DNA of 64,000 bases from Formosa undariae (GTDB taxonomy: Bacteria; Bacteroidota; Bacteroidia; Flavobacteriales; Flavobacteriaceae), in assembly GCF_042427615.1 (NCBI RefSeq), contig NZ_JBHMEZ010000003.1, positions 434,001-498,000 on the forward strand. Direction: 5' to 3'. Below are positions 1-9,613 of the stretch, one piece after another. Under the pieces are notes generated by a model, which was given only the letters and a program-made list of their open reading frames with translations, did not search any database and was not told the DNA's origin. Position 1 is the first letter of the stretch. Every line of letters begins with the position of its first letter. The position numbers were made by a program, and so were the translations under genes.

Positions 1-2
1 GT

Positions 3-1346
3 CCGCAAATTCGTATGACTTATAATGCAACTGTAAAAGTACCTTCGGAATTAATGGCGGTAATGAGTGCCGAGAATCCTAAAGAAAAGACAGCCGATGG
101 TATTTATAAGTTTAAAATGGCACAACCTATTCCAGCTTATCTTATCGCCCTTGCTGTTGGAGATATTGAATACAAATCTATAAGCGACAGAACGGGTGTA
201 TATGCTGAAAAATCTATGATTGAAAAAGCGCACACCGAATTTTCTGATATGGAGAAAATGGTCGCTACTGCCGAGAATTTATATGGTGCTTACGACTGGG
301 AACAATTTGATGTGATCGTCTTACCTCCTAGTTTCCCTTTTGGAGGTATGGAAAACCCGAGATTAACATTTGCTACGCCTACCGTTATTGCCGGAGATAA
401 AAGTTTAACCACGCTCGTTGCTCACGAATTGGCCCATTCATGGTCAGGAAATCTTGTAACAAATGCAACTTGGAATGATTTTTGGCTTAATGAAGGCTTT
501 ACCGTTTATTTTGAAATCAGAATTATGGAAGCGCTCTACGGTAAAGAACGTGCCGACATGCTAGCATTAATCGGGCGACAAGATTTAGACGATGAATTGG
601 AAGCGTTAAAAGACAGTCCGAATGACACCAAACTGAAATTAGATTTAAAAGGTCGTGATCCTGACGATGGGATGAATAGTATTGCTTACGACAAAGGCTA
701 TTTATTTTTAAGAACACTTGAAGAACACGTTGGACGTAAAAATATGGATGCGTTCTTAAAATCATATTTTAAAACAAATGCGTTTTCTACAACGAACACC
801 GAAGATTTTATCACCTATTTAAACACCAATTTATTAGACAAAAACAACATCGCTTTTAACACAGAAGCGTGGATCTATGAGCCCGGTATTCCAGACAATG
901 CTGCTGTGATACAATCTGATGCCTTTACAACGGTTAAAAACGTTTTAACAACATTTATAGAAACAAACACGATTGATACCGCAAAAACCAGTCAGTGGAC
1001 GCCACAGGAATGGGTTTATTTTATCCGAAATTTCCCTGAAGATATTACCACCTCTCAGATGCAACACTTAGACGATACTTTTAATTTATCAGAGTCAACC
1101 AACTCCTATATTACAATGGTTTGGTACGAGCAGTCTATCCTTAATAATTATCACGGTAATAATGTGGATACACGAATTTCTGAATTTTTAAATACAGTTG
1201 GTAGACGTTGGTATGTTACAACATTATTTAAAGCCTTCAAAAAAGCTGACCGCATTGATGAAGCCTTAGCGATTTACAAAACAGCGCGACCAAACTACCA
1301 TACGGTAACAGCACATACAATAGATGTTTTATTAAACGAGGTATAA
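3..1346 (+). CDS. M1 family aminopeptidase (leukotriene A4 hydrolase-like), 5' truncated by window edge
   Basis: Zinc metallo-aminopeptidase that removes N-terminal residues from peptides. The reading frame is open to the left edge, and the residues before the first Met (PQIR) fit the family, so the true start lies outside the window. Seen: the GGMEN substrate-binding motif, then HELAHSW followed about 18 residues later by NEGF, giving the HExxH-x18-E zinc site. The C-terminal 150 residues form the helical domain of the LTA4H subgroup. No internal signal peptide is visible, but the N-terminus is missing. The next gene has its own promoter, so co-transcription is unlikely. The family call is firm; the substrate is not known. 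Confidence 0.93.
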   Translation, partial: PQIRMTYNATVKVPSELMAVMSAENPKEKTADGIYKFKMAQPIPAYLIALAVGDIEYKSISDRTGVYAEKSMIEKAHTEFSDMEKMVATAENLYGAYDWEQFDVIVLPPSFPFGGMENPRLTFATPTVIAGDKSLTTLVAHELAHSWSGNLVTNATWNDFWLNEGFTVYFEIRIMEALYGKERADMLALIGRQDLDDELEALKDSPNDTKLKLDLKGRDPDDGMNSIAYDKGYLFLRTLEEHVGRKNMDAFLKSYFKTNAFSTTNTEDFITYLNTNLLDKNNIAFNTEAWIYEPGIPDNAAVIQSDAFTTVKNVLTTFIETNTIDTAKTSQWTPQEWVYFIRNFPEDITTSQMQHLDDTFNLSESTNSYITMVWYEQSILNNYHGNNVDTRISEFLNTVGRRWYVTTLFKAFKKADRIDEALAIYKTARPNYHTVTAHTIDVLLNEV

Positions 1347-1443
1347 ATATAAACATAACAACAAAGGAGTCAAATAGATAAGTGTTTTTCAAAATTAACT
1401 TTTAGTAAGTATTTTGTGTTGAGTACTTAAAAGAATTTAATTG

Positions 1444-1451
1444 TACCTTTG
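1444..1451 (+). promoter_or_regulatory. Bacteroidota -7 box TACCTTTG upstream of ygiQ
   Basis: TACCTTTG matches the TAnnTTTG consensus. A GTTG at 1418-1421 lies 22 nt upstream as a possible -33 element. The ATG at 1459 follows the box by only 7 nt, so the transcript may be nearly leaderless. Confidence 0.55.
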
Positions 1452-1458
1452 CTGCCAT

Positions 1459-3435
1459 ATGCATATAAATAAACTTACAGATTGGTTACCAACAACTAAC
1501 AAAGAAGTCAAACTTCGAGGTTGGGAAGAACTCGATGTTATCCTATTTAGCGGAGACGCTTACGTAGATCACCCTTCATTTGGACCGGCGGTTATTGGTC
1601 GTATTTTAGAAAGTTACGGCTTAAAAGTTGCCATTGTTCCGCAACCCAGTGTGAACGATAATTTACAGGATTTTACAAAACTAGGAACACCAAAATTATT
1701 TTTTGGAGTAACAGGTGGTTGTATGGATCCCATGGTAAGTAATTACACGGCAAGTAAAAAACGTCGTGATAATGATGCATATACACCAAATGGTGACAAA
1801 GGTTTTAGACCCGATTATGCCACCTCTGTATATTCTAATATCTTAAAAGAAAAATTCCCAAATGTCCCTGTCTTAATTGGAGGGATTGAAGCGTCTTTAC
1901 GTCGTGTAACGCATTACGATTATTGGAGCGATAAACTTATGCCTTCTATTTTAGAAACGTCTAAAGCAGATATGTTGGTTTATGGAATGGGTGAACAGCC
2001 TTTACGTGAAGTTGTGGAATTATTACAAAAAGGGGTGCCTTTTTCAAGCTTAAGAACCATAAAACAAACGGCTTTTTTATTGAATGAAGATGAAGATCTT
2101 CCGAAAAATAAAAATTGGCAAGATGTCGAAATTCAATCTCATGAAGTCTGTTTACAGGATAAGAAGAAATTTGCGTCTAACTTTAAAGTTATCGAGCAAG
2201 AATCTAATAAGCTTAATGCCAATAGAATTTCTCAAAAAATAAGCAATAAGACCTTAGTTATTAATCCGCCATTCCCAACGATGATGGAGGAAGAAATTGA
2301 TGCGTCTTTCGATTTGCCTTACACACGATTACCGCATCCAAAATACAATAAGCGTGGACCGATTCCTGCGTTCGAGATGATTAAATTTTCTATTAACATT
2401 CACCGTGGTTGTTTTGGTGGGTGTAGTTTTTGTACCATTTCGGCACATCAAGGAAAATTTATCGCAAGTCGTAGTCAAGAGTCGGTATTAAGAGAAGTCG
2501 ACAAAGTCGCTAATATGCCTGATTTTAAAGGCTATTTGTCTGATATTGGCGGACCTTCTGCAAATATGTACAAGATGAAAGGTAAAGTACAATCCATTTG
2601 TGATAAATGTGTTGCGCCTTCATGTATTTCACCTGTAATTTGTAGTAATCTAGACACGTCTCATAAGCCTTTAACCGAATTATATCAGGCTGTAGATAAG
2701 CATCCTAAAATAAAGAAATCGTTTATTGGTAGTGGTATTCGTCATGATATGTTGGTTCCTGAATTCAATAAGAATGCAGATCCAAAAGAATTAGACGATT
2801 ATACCGAAGAAGTCATGACCAAACATATCTCTGGTCGTTTAAAAGTAGCTCCTGAGCATACGTCTGATCCTGTTTTAAAGTTAATGCGTAAGCCTTCTTT
2901 TAAATATTTTCATAAGTTTAAAGAGCGTTTTGATAAGATCAATATTAAGAAGGATTTAAAACTTCAATTGATTCCTTATTTTATATCAAATCATCCTGCT
3001 TGTGAAGTTGAAGACATGGCAAATCTAGCTGCAGAAACTAAAGATATGGGATTCCAGTTGGAGCAAGTACAAGGTTTTACACCAACTCCTATGACGGTTG
3101 CTACTGTTATTTATTATAGTGGTTACCATCCGTACACATTAAAACCAACTAAAACACCTAAATCTAAAAAAGAGAAAGACGAGCAACACCGCTTCTTCTT
3201 TTGGTATAAACAAGAAAATAAAGATTGGATTAAAAAGACCTTAAACAAGGTTGGAAGATCCGATTTATTGGATGTTTTAATACCTGAGAAAAAGGAAAAT
3301 AAACCAGCCTGGAAGAAAGTTAATCTTAAACCTGTAAAAAACACATTTGATGATGCTATTCCATCAACAAGTGAGAGCACATCATTCGGGTCTCGACGTA
3401 AGAAAAAACAAACTTCTAGAAAGAAAAGACGATAA
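1459..3435 (+). CDS. YgiQ family radical SAM protein
   Basis: Radical SAM enzyme of the YgiQ (UPF0313) family; the reaction is not established. Seen: the family N-terminus with GDAYVDHPSFG, the radical SAM cluster motif CxxxCxxC (Cys318, Cys322, Cys325) in a GCFGGCSFC context, and further conserved cysteines (CDKCVAPSC) after it. The C-terminus is a basic Lys/Arg-rich tail. The start was put at the ATG at 1459 rather than the TTG at 1441, because the TTG overlaps the promoter box and homologues begin close to this Met. Length is 658 residues. An RluA-type gene follows after 15 bp, so the two may be co-transcribed. Confidence 0.92.
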   Translation: MHINKLTDWLPTTNKEVKLRGWEELDVILFSGDAYVDHPSFGPAVIGRILESYGLKVAIVPQPSVNDNLQDFTKLGTPKLFFGVTGGCMDPMVSNYTASKKRRDNDAYTPNGDKGFRPDYATSVYSNILKEKFPNVPVLIGGIEASLRRVTHYDYWSDKLMPSILETSKADMLVYGMGEQPLREVVELLQKGVPFSSLRTIKQTAFLLNEDEDLPKNKNWQDVEIQSHEVCLQDKKKFASNFKVIEQESNKLNANRISQKISNKTLVINPPFPTMMEEEIDASFDLPYTRLPHPKYNKRGPIPAFEMIKFSINIHRGCFGGCSFCTISAHQGKFIASRSQESVLREVDKVANMPDFKGYLSDIGGPSANMYKMKGKVQSICDKCVAPSCISPVICSNLDTSHKPLTELYQAVDKHPKIKKSFIGSGIRHDMLVPEFNKNADPKELDDYTEEVMTKHISGRLKVAPEHTSDPVLKLMRKPSFKYFHKFKERFDKINIKKDLKLQLIPYFISNHPACEVEDMANLAAETKDMGFQLEQVQGFTPTPMTVATVIYYSGYHPYTLKPTKTPKSKKEKDEQHRFFFWYKQENKDWIKKTLNKVGRSDLLDVLIPEKKENKPAWKKVNLKPVKNTFDDAIPSTSESTSFGSRRKKKQTSRKKRR

Positions 3436-3450
3436 AAAACTGAGTTATTA

Positions 3451-4119
3451 ATGTCTAATCTTGCACTTGTAGAAGAAACCAACGATTATATTGTTGTAAA
3501 TAAAACAGCCGGACTTATCACAGAGAAAAGTCCGTATGAGAATAATACGGTAGAAAATCAGGTCTTCAATCATATATTAAAAGGGAAACCGAAACCTTAT
3601 GTTGGGGTGATACATCGATTAGATCGTGTCACAAGTGGTGTCCTTATTTTTGCTAAGAAAAAAAGTATTTTAGTCTCATTTAATGATCTCTTTAGTACGC
3701 GTAAAATTCAGAAAACCTATTTGGCCATTGTTAAAAACAAGCCGCCAAAACCAAAAGGACAATTAGTGAATTTTCTTGTAAAAAATAACCTCGAAAAGAG
3801 AGCGGACATCGTGCAATCTAAGTCAAAAAATACTTTAGATTGCAGGCTTTCCTACACTGTTATAGATCAAAATGATTTTGGCTATCTACTTGAAGTCAAA
3901 CCAAAAACTGGACGATTTCATCAAATTAGAGCACAATTATCGCATATCGGATTGCCTATAATTGGGGACGACAAATATGGCTCGGATCAAAAATACTTGC
4001 CTCAATCTGTTTGTCTTCATGCCTGGAAATTAACGTATGAAGACTCTGCAACGAAGACTTCTAAAACCTTCGAAGCTCCTCTGCCAAAGCATAAGTTTTG
4101 GAAATTCAAATCCATGTAA
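3451..4119 (+). CDS. RluA family RNA pseudouridine synthase
   Basis: Converts specific uridines in rRNA or tRNA to pseudouridine. The diagnostic motif HRLDRVTSG contains the catalytic Asp of the RluA family; the later KTGRFHQIRAQL and GDDKYG segments are also typical. At 222 residues it is the short form without an N-terminal S4 domain, like other flavobacterial RluA paralogues. It follows ygiQ by 15 bp and probably shares its transcript. The target uridine cannot be told from sequence. The family call is firm, the specificity open. Confidence 0.92.
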   Translation: MSNLALVEETNDYIVVNKTAGLITEKSPYENNTVENQVFNHILKGKPKPYVGVIHRLDRVTSGVLIFAKKKSILVSFNDLFSTRKIQKTYLAIVKNKPPKPKGQLVNFLVKNNLEKRADIVQSKSKNTLDCRLSYTVIDQNDFGYLLEVKPKTGRFHQIRAQLSHIGLPIIGDDKYGSDQKYLPQSVCLHAWKLTYEDSATKTSKTFEAPLPKHKFWKFKSM

Positions 4120-4264
4120 ATCATAGCAGTTCGAATTTAATTTTATTTTAAGTGGCTTCTTGAAAGTTTACTTAAAATTGAGATAAATCAGAATTTTCTA
4201 AAAATAATACAATTCAACATTAAACGCTTTCATATAAAACAGGTCTTACTTTAAAAGTATAGAC

Positions 4265-6574
4265 ATGAAAAATTACTTGTTTTTAATGCTGATTTGTATA
4301 AGCTTACAGCTATTCGCACAGCGAAACACGGAACAGTTAACAGCCACAATCATTGGTTCTGGGTCTCCAAAATTTAATACAGAACGTTCAGGACCGTCGG
4401 TACTTATTTCTTACAAGAACACACACATTTTGGTAGACATGGGAAATGGAACCCAAGCCAATTTAGATAAAAACAACACCAAAATTAAAGACATTGATGG
4501 CATCCTTTTTACACACCATCATTTAGACCATAACGAAGAGTTTACACCCATCTTTATTCAATCGCTTCTAGGTAACACTAACTTCATAGTCGCTGGACCA
4601 GCGCCAACAACGACGTTAATAGATAATATTCTGGATACTTATGAAGAAGATATAAGTTATCGGCTTTCAAAATCTGGACGCAGTTTAAACAGTGTTAAAA
4701 ACAATTTCTCTTCTAAGAATTTATTGGGCAATGAATCCTTCAATATTGGTGAAATAAAAATTACCTGTGCCGAAGTAAACCATGCCATTACAACCTATGC
4801 ATATCGCTTTGATGTTGGCAACCAATCTATCGTTATTTCTGGAGATTTAACCTATTCTAAGTCGTTACCCATTCTAGCAAAAGATGCCGATTATTTAATT
4901 ATTGATTCCGGTGGGGCCATTGCATTAGGATCTAATAAAAAACCGAGCAGAACCAATAGCAATGCTAAGAATAATAAGCGCACCGGAAACAAAGAAAAAG
5001 CTCATGTTAATTTAGAAGAAAGCTCGTTAATGGCAAAAGAAGCTAACGTTAAAAACGTAGTATTAACACACTTCAACTTTACAGAAATAGATGAAGAAGC
5101 TACAACATCCGAAATACGTAAAAATTATAGTAGCCCTGTAATATATGGGAGAGATTTACTAACTGTCCCGCTAACCATTTCTACTGTAGATGTCAAAAAA
5201 TCAAACTACACCTATCCTATTGTAGATACAGATCTGAACAATTATTACTCAGATACAGATCAAATTTCTAAACCAGTTGCGGGCGACGCATTTTATGGGC
5301 AGGATGCGAATTACATTGGGAATCAGCCTTCATATACAGATAATCAAGATGGTACTATAACAGATAACATTACAGGACTCACTTGGGAAAAAGATATGGG
5401 ACCTAAAATAACGTTTGAAGACGCTTTTAAAAAAGCAGAGCAATCTACTTTGGGAGACTATTCAGACTGGAGAGTGCCAACAATAAAGGAGCTTTATTCA
5501 CTTATATTATTCTCCGGACAAGTAAAAGGAGAACATGCCATTGAAATGTTTATTAATACCGATTACTTTATGCAACCCTTAGGTGATTCTAAAATGGGTG
5601 AACGCGAAATTGATGCACAAACATGGTCTTCTACCGAATACGTTGGTCGTACAATGAAAAACAATGCAACGGTTTTCGGTGTTAATTTTGTAGATGGTCG
5701 TATTAAAGGGTATTCAAAAACAAATCCGCGAACACGTGAAGACAACACCATGTACTTTCGCATGGTACGTGGAAATACATCCTATGGAAATAATAATTTT
5801 ATAGACAATAAAGATGGCACTGTAAGTGACTTAGCAACTGGCTTAATGTGGCAAAAAGCAGACGATGGAAACAGTCGTGATTGGAAATCGGCTTTAACCT
5901 ATACAGAACAGTTGGAACTGGGAACACATTCGGATTGGAGATTACCAAATGCAAAAGAACTTCAGAGTATAGTTGATTATAACCGTTCCCCACAAACTAC
6001 TCAGTCACCAGCTATACATTCAATTTTTGAAACTACAGAAATTACAGATCCAAACGGAAAATCGGGACAGTATCCTTATTTCTGGTCGAGTACGACTCAC
6101 TTAGATGGGAAAAACCCGAGTGCCAATGCCGTATATATTGCATTTGGTGACGCACAAGGAGAAATGAGAGACACCTTAATGGATGTGCATGGCGCAGGTG
6201 CCCAAAGAAGTGATCCTAAAAGCGGAGACAAAAGTGATTATCCTCAGTACTTCGGACCTCAAGGCGATGTAAGATATGTATATAATTTTGTGAGGGCCGT
6301 AAGAGATATCAATCCTTCGGTACAAACTTATTCGGAAACGCCATCCACTCAGAAAAATAATAATACAAAACGTACGCCTAAACAGGCAGGCACTAATCAA
6401 ACCTCAAATACTCCGCCTTCGTTCGCAAGTATGTTATTGAAAATGGATAGTAATAAGGATAATAAACTCTCAAAATCGGAAGTTAAAGGTAAATTAAAAG
6501 AGAATTTCGAAAATAGAGATCGTAATAAGGATGGTTATCTTACAGCAGATGAAATGACACAAAGAAAGCGATAA
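4265..6574 (+). CDS. Secreted fusion: metallo-beta-lactamase fold + two DUF1566 domains + EF-hand pair
   Basis: A 769-residue exported protein. A signal peptide (residues 1-19, ending LFAQ) precedes an MBL-fold hydrolase of the tRNase Z/arylsulfatase type. Its metal ligands are visible: THHHLDH (His84, His86, Asp88, His89), a later NHAIT His, an SGDLT Asp and an LTHF His. Two DUF1566 (Lcl-type) repeats follow at about 350-505 and 510-665, each with a DNxDGT start and a DWRxP core. The C-terminus (about 715-769) has two EF-hand loops, DSNKDNKLSKSE and DRNKDGYLTADE. MBL domains hydrolyse ester-like bonds. The combination suggests a periplasmic or surface calcium-binding hydrolase, but no substrate can be named. 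It stands alone between unrelated genes. Confidence 0.85.
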   Translation: MKNYLFLMLICISLQLFAQRNTEQLTATIIGSGSPKFNTERSGPSVLISYKNTHILVDMGNGTQANLDKNNTKIKDIDGILFTHHHLDHNEEFTPIFIQSLLGNTNFIVAGPAPTTTLIDNILDTYEEDISYRLSKSGRSLNSVKNNFSSKNLLGNESFNIGEIKITCAEVNHAITTYAYRFDVGNQSIVISGDLTYSKSLPILAKDADYLIIDSGGAIALGSNKKPSRTNSNAKNNKRTGNKEKAHVNLEESSLMAKEANVKNVVLTHFNFTEIDEEATTSEIRKNYSSPVIYGRDLLTVPLTISTVDVKKSNYTYPIVDTDLNNYYSDTDQISKPVAGDAFYGQDANYIGNQPSYTDNQDGTITDNITGLTWEKDMGPKITFEDAFKKAEQSTLGDYSDWRVPTIKELYSLILFSGQVKGEHAIEMFINTDYFMQPLGDSKMGEREIDAQTWSSTEYVGRTMKNNATVFGVNFVDGRIKGYSKTNPRTREDNTMYFRMVRGNTSYGNNNFIDNKDGTVSDLATGLMWQKADDGNSRDWKSALTYTEQLELGTHSDWRLPNAKELQSIVDYNRSPQTTQSPAIHSIFETTEITDPNGKSGQYPYFWSSTTHLDGKNPSANAVYIAFGDAQGEMRDTLMDVHGAGAQRSDPKSGDKSDYPQYFGPQGDVRYVYNFVRAVRDINPSVQTYSETPSTQKNNNTKRTPKQAGTNQTSNTPPSFASMLLKMDSNKDNKLSKSEVKGKLKENFENRDRNKDGYLTADEMTQRKR

Positions 6575-6742
6575 GAAACGCTTTTCAGAAATGTAAGACA
6601 CTATATATGATAGATAATCTGTTTCAATAAAAGAATCCCAATGCATGTGATATAAAAAAAGATGACTATTTTTAGGACACCATTCTAACCTATAAAGCAT
6701 AAATAATTATTGACCATGAATCGCTATTAGACTCCTTTTAAT

Positions 6743-7690
6743 ATGCATATTACGGGTAATACAAACAAAATGAATTTAACTGAAGACTACACTAGTGAAA
6801 CCATTTCTCTTAAGCCAGATTACGAAGGGGAAGTAATTGCTGTGCTAACAGCTTCAAATTTTAATACAGGAGATAGAAAAAGCATCTTGTACATTCATGG
6901 ATATATCGACTATTTTTTTCATCCGCATTTAGGAGAATTCTTTAACACCAATCATTTCGACTTTTATGCTCTCGATTTACGCAAGTATGGTAGAGCGCTA
7001 TTACCGCATCAACACCCTAATTATTGTAAAAATATTGAAGAGTATTTCGAAGAATTATCACTAGCCATTCTACATCTAAAAAGCAAAAGTAGTGGTGTTT
7101 ATTTACTTGGGCACTCTACAGGTGGTTTAACGGCGAGTTGTTATATGAATTCAGGAAAAGAAAGACACCTTGTTGATGGTTTAATTTTAAACTCTCCTTT
7201 TTTTGATTTCAATCAAACGAAATTGGAGAAATATATCAGTCAGTGTGTGGCAAAAATGGCCTCTAAAATATCAAGCTATGCCAAAGTTAATGGTGTTCTC
7301 ACTCCTGCTTATGCAAAAAGTATTCATAAAGATTATTTTGGTGAATGGGATTTTAACTTAGACTGGAAACCTATAAAAGGCTTTCCCACGTATTTTAAAT
7401 GGGTCTTGGCTATTGCAGCGGCACAACAAAGTTTAGTACACTCAAACATCCAAGTTCCTGTACTGGTCATGCATTCTTCTGGATCTATAAAAACGTCTAA
7501 ATTTTCCAAGCAAGCCCTGTCTAACGATATTGTACTAAATATAGAAGACATTAAGCGCATTGGAAAAACACTTGGAAATCAAGTTACTTTATTGGAAATT
7601 GACCATGCCCAACATGATATCTTTTTATCGCCAAAAGTCGTTAGAGAACGTGCTTTAAATAAAATGATGTCTTGGCTTTTAAGTAATTAG
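6743..7690 (+). CDS. Alpha/beta hydrolase (serine aminopeptidase S33/monoglyceride lipase-like)
   Basis: Soluble hydrolase of the alpha/beta fold. The nucleophile elbow GHSTG sits in LLGHSTGGL; an oxyanion-type HGYIDYFFH loop lies upstream; and a His near the C-terminus (IDHAQHD) is the likely catalytic base. This resembles the Hydrolase_4/monoacylglycerol lipase group; the substrate is unknown. No signal peptide is visible. Two starts are possible, the ATG at 6743 and the ATG at 6770 (MNLTEDYTSE). The second would give a 306-residue protein that begins closer to the fold, and no ribosome-binding site decides between them. Confidence 0.85.
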   Translation: MHITGNTNKMNLTEDYTSETISLKPDYEGEVIAVLTASNFNTGDRKSILYIHGYIDYFFHPHLGEFFNTNHFDFYALDLRKYGRALLPHQHPNYCKNIEEYFEELSLAILHLKSKSSGVYLLGHSTGGLTASCYMNSGKERHLVDGLILNSPFFDFNQTKLEKYISQCVAKMASKISSYAKVNGVLTPAYAKSIHKDYFGEWDFNLDWKPIKGFPTYFKWVLAIAAAQQSLVHSNIQVPVLVMHSSGSIKTSKFSKQALSNDIVLNIEDIKRIGKTLGNQVTLLEIDHAQHDIFLSPKVVRERALNKMMSWLLSN

Positions 7691-7841
7691 CACCTCAATC
7701 AATGTAAAGTTAAGCATACAAGTAAACTCCTATTTCTAACCTTACATTCAAAATCTCATCTCCTAAAAAACTTTTGGCATCCCTTTTGTATCGCATAAAT
7801 AGTTGCGATCTACCTTATTAGATAATGATCGAAACTAGATG

Positions 7842-7849
7842 TATATTTG
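7842..7849 (+). promoter_or_regulatory. Possible -7 box TATATTTG upstream of the PL7 lipoprotein gene
   Basis: TATATTTG matches TAnnTTTG. No good -33 element was found at the right distance, and the start codon is 135 nt away. A long leader or another promoter nearer the gene (TATATTTTTG at 7911) is equally possible. The 293-bp gap holds nothing else recognisable. Confidence 0.3.
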
Positions 7850-7983
7850 CGCGATAAAAACTTATTTTTTGACACTTATATTATTGTATGTCAATCAAAC
7901 ACATCAATTTTATATTTTTGAATCTTGGAGTTTAGTACAGTACATAACAAACACACAAAACAACTCATTTTAATTGATTCTAT

Positions 7984-8874
7984 ATGATCACAAAGGGAAT
8001 TTTAACCAGTAAATTTTTAATTTTTATATCGATTATACTAAGTATCGCTTGCAGTTCTGACAGAGAAACTACAGATGGCACTATTATAGACGAAACAGAA
8101 GATCCAGAAACGGAAGTCCCTGAAGTTGAGGCGGAAAATATAACCTGGAAAAACTGGTATTTATCGGTGCCCATAGATGCAGGAAGTGGAAAAGCAACAT
8201 CTATAAAATATACGGATATTGTAAATGATAATCTAACCGCGAGTCAGTCTAAATACTTCTATAAAAACGCTGATGGTTCGTATACGCTGTGGACTAAATT
8301 TACAGGAATTACCACTTCGGGACTATCTGCTCTAGGCGATAAATATTGCAGAACAGAGCTTAGAGAATACTGGAGAGGAAACCAAACCACTACCGACAAT
8401 TGGTCTATGAGTACTGGAGTTCACATTTTAGAATCGACTATTAATGTCGATTATGTAGAAGGAAATGGTCGTACTATAGTCGCGCAAATTCACGGTATCG
8501 CATCCGAAGGTATTACCGGAAGTCCAGCAACAGTAAAAATTAGATGGAACGATGGGATGATACAAATAGACCATTATATAAAGCCTGAAAATAATGATCC
8601 GTGGACGAGTAAATACGATGAAAAAGTTGACTTTGGACGCGTAGATAATGAAATATTCACTTTCAAAATGAAAATTGAAAATGGAAAATTATACTGCGGA
8701 TTGGTCTGCGAAGCCAAAGACTTAGATATCGCATATACCGAGATCTACGACTATGTAGGAAACGGTTACGTTCATGAAAACTACTTTAAAACAGGTAATT
8801 ACTTTGGATGGCATGATGATTATGAAAAATCGGCTCAAGTAGTTCTTCATAAAGTGGTTACCGATCACAAATAA
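7984..8874 (+). CDS. Polysaccharide lyase family 7 alginate lyase, lipoprotein
   Basis: Cleaves alginate by beta-elimination. All three PL7 signature blocks are present: RTELRE (from Arg123), QIHG (Gln168, His170) and YFKTGNYF (from Tyr267). The N-terminus is a lipoprotein signal with lipobox LSIACSS, followed by an acidic linker of about 20 residues, so it is probably anchored to a membrane and possibly exposed at the surface. At 296 residues it is a single catalytic domain with no carbohydrate-binding module. A second, larger PL7 enzyme is encoded 740 bp away on the other strand. QIH rather than QVH is often linked to polyguluronate-active members, but specificity needs assays. Confidence 0.93.
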   Translation: MITKGILTSKFLIFISIILSIACSSDRETTDGTIIDETEDPETEVPEVEAENITWKNWYLSVPIDAGSGKATSIKYTDIVNDNLTASQSKYFYKNADGSYTLWTKFTGITTSGLSALGDKYCRTELREYWRGNQTTTDNWSMSTGVHILESTINVDYVEGNGRTIVAQIHGIASEGITGSPATVKIRWNDGMIQIDHYIKPENNDPWTSKYDEKVDFGRVDNEIFTFKMKIENGKLYCGLVCEAKDLDIAYTEIYDYVGNGYVHENYFKTGNYFGWHDDYEKSAQVVLHKVVTDHK

Positions 8875-8937
8875 ACTATGATCTTATAAAAACGCATGAC
8901 GTGTTATTCTACACATTCATGCACTCCTACACTTTCT

Positions 8938-8983
8938 AAACTCTGAAATTTTTAATACAAATTAAAAGTTTCAGAGTTTTTAG
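8938..8983 (+). terminator. Rho-independent terminator after PL7 gene
   Basis: Perfect 11-bp stem AAACTCTGAAA/TTTCAGAGTTT with a T-rich tail, 64 nt after the alginate lyase stop. Confidence 0.8.
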
Positions 8984-9036
8984 TTTAAATTTAAAATGTT
9001 ATAATAACACATCTAAATACAAGCGAAATCAGAATT

Positions 9037-9495
9037 ATGACCATTAGAGAAGCCACCGTTAATGATATTTACGCCATTGTTGAATTACTTTCAGATGATG
9101 ACTTAGGAAAAACTAGAGAACAACTTGAGAGTCCTATTTCTGTAGATTACAACAACGCATTCCATATTATAAATTCTGATCCGAATCAAGAACTTATGGT
9201 TGTTGAAAACGAAGCTAAAGCGGTTATCGCAACCTTTCAATTGACCTTTATTCAATATTTAAATTACTGCGGCGGACTGCGCGTACAAATTGAAGCTGTT
9301 CAGGTAAGAAAAGATTTACGCGGTATTGGTGTTGGGAAACACATATTTGAATGGACTATAGAGCGCGCAAAAGAACGTCATGCAGTTATCTTACAGCTAA
9401 CATCCGACAAAAGAAGACCAAGAGCTATTAAATTTTACGAAGACTTAGGCTTTACAGCCACACATGAAGGCATGAAAATGCACTTTAAATACTGA
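9037..9495 (+). CDS. GNAT family N-acetyltransferase
   Basis: Transfers an acetyl group from acetyl-CoA to an amine. The acetyl-CoA loop is seen as VRKDLRGIGVGKHIFEW (the R/Q-x-x-G-x-G/A motif), followed by the beta-bulge region and the C-terminal RAIKFYEDLGF typical of GNAT proteins. It is 152 residues, single domain, cytoplasmic, and stands alone between two terminators. The substrate is unknown; free amino acids, small amines or ribosomal proteins are all possible for this family. Confidence 0.9.
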   Translation: MTIREATVNDIYAIVELLSDDDLGKTREQLESPISVDYNNAFHIINSDPNQELMVVENEAKAVIATFQLTFIQYLNYCGGLRVQIEAVQVRKDLRGIGVGKHIFEWTIERAKERHAVILQLTSDKRRPRAIKFYEDLGFTATHEGMKMHFKY

Positions 9496-9558
9496 ATCAA
9501 TTATAAATTGTAAAAACCTCAGCTTTCTTTTCTAATTGTCGACTTATAAATGAATGAA

Positions 9559-9592
9559 AAAAGGCAAATGAATTAAACTCCATTTGCCTTTT
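9559..9592. terminator. Bidirectional terminator between convergent genes
   Basis: Perfect 12-bp stem AAAAGGCAAATG/CATTTGCCTTTT with A/T runs on both sides. It lies between the GNAT gene (+) and the multi-domain alginate lyase gene (-) and could serve both. Confidence 0.85.
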
Positions 9593-9613
9593 GTGTATCT
9601 ATTAAATTAATTA

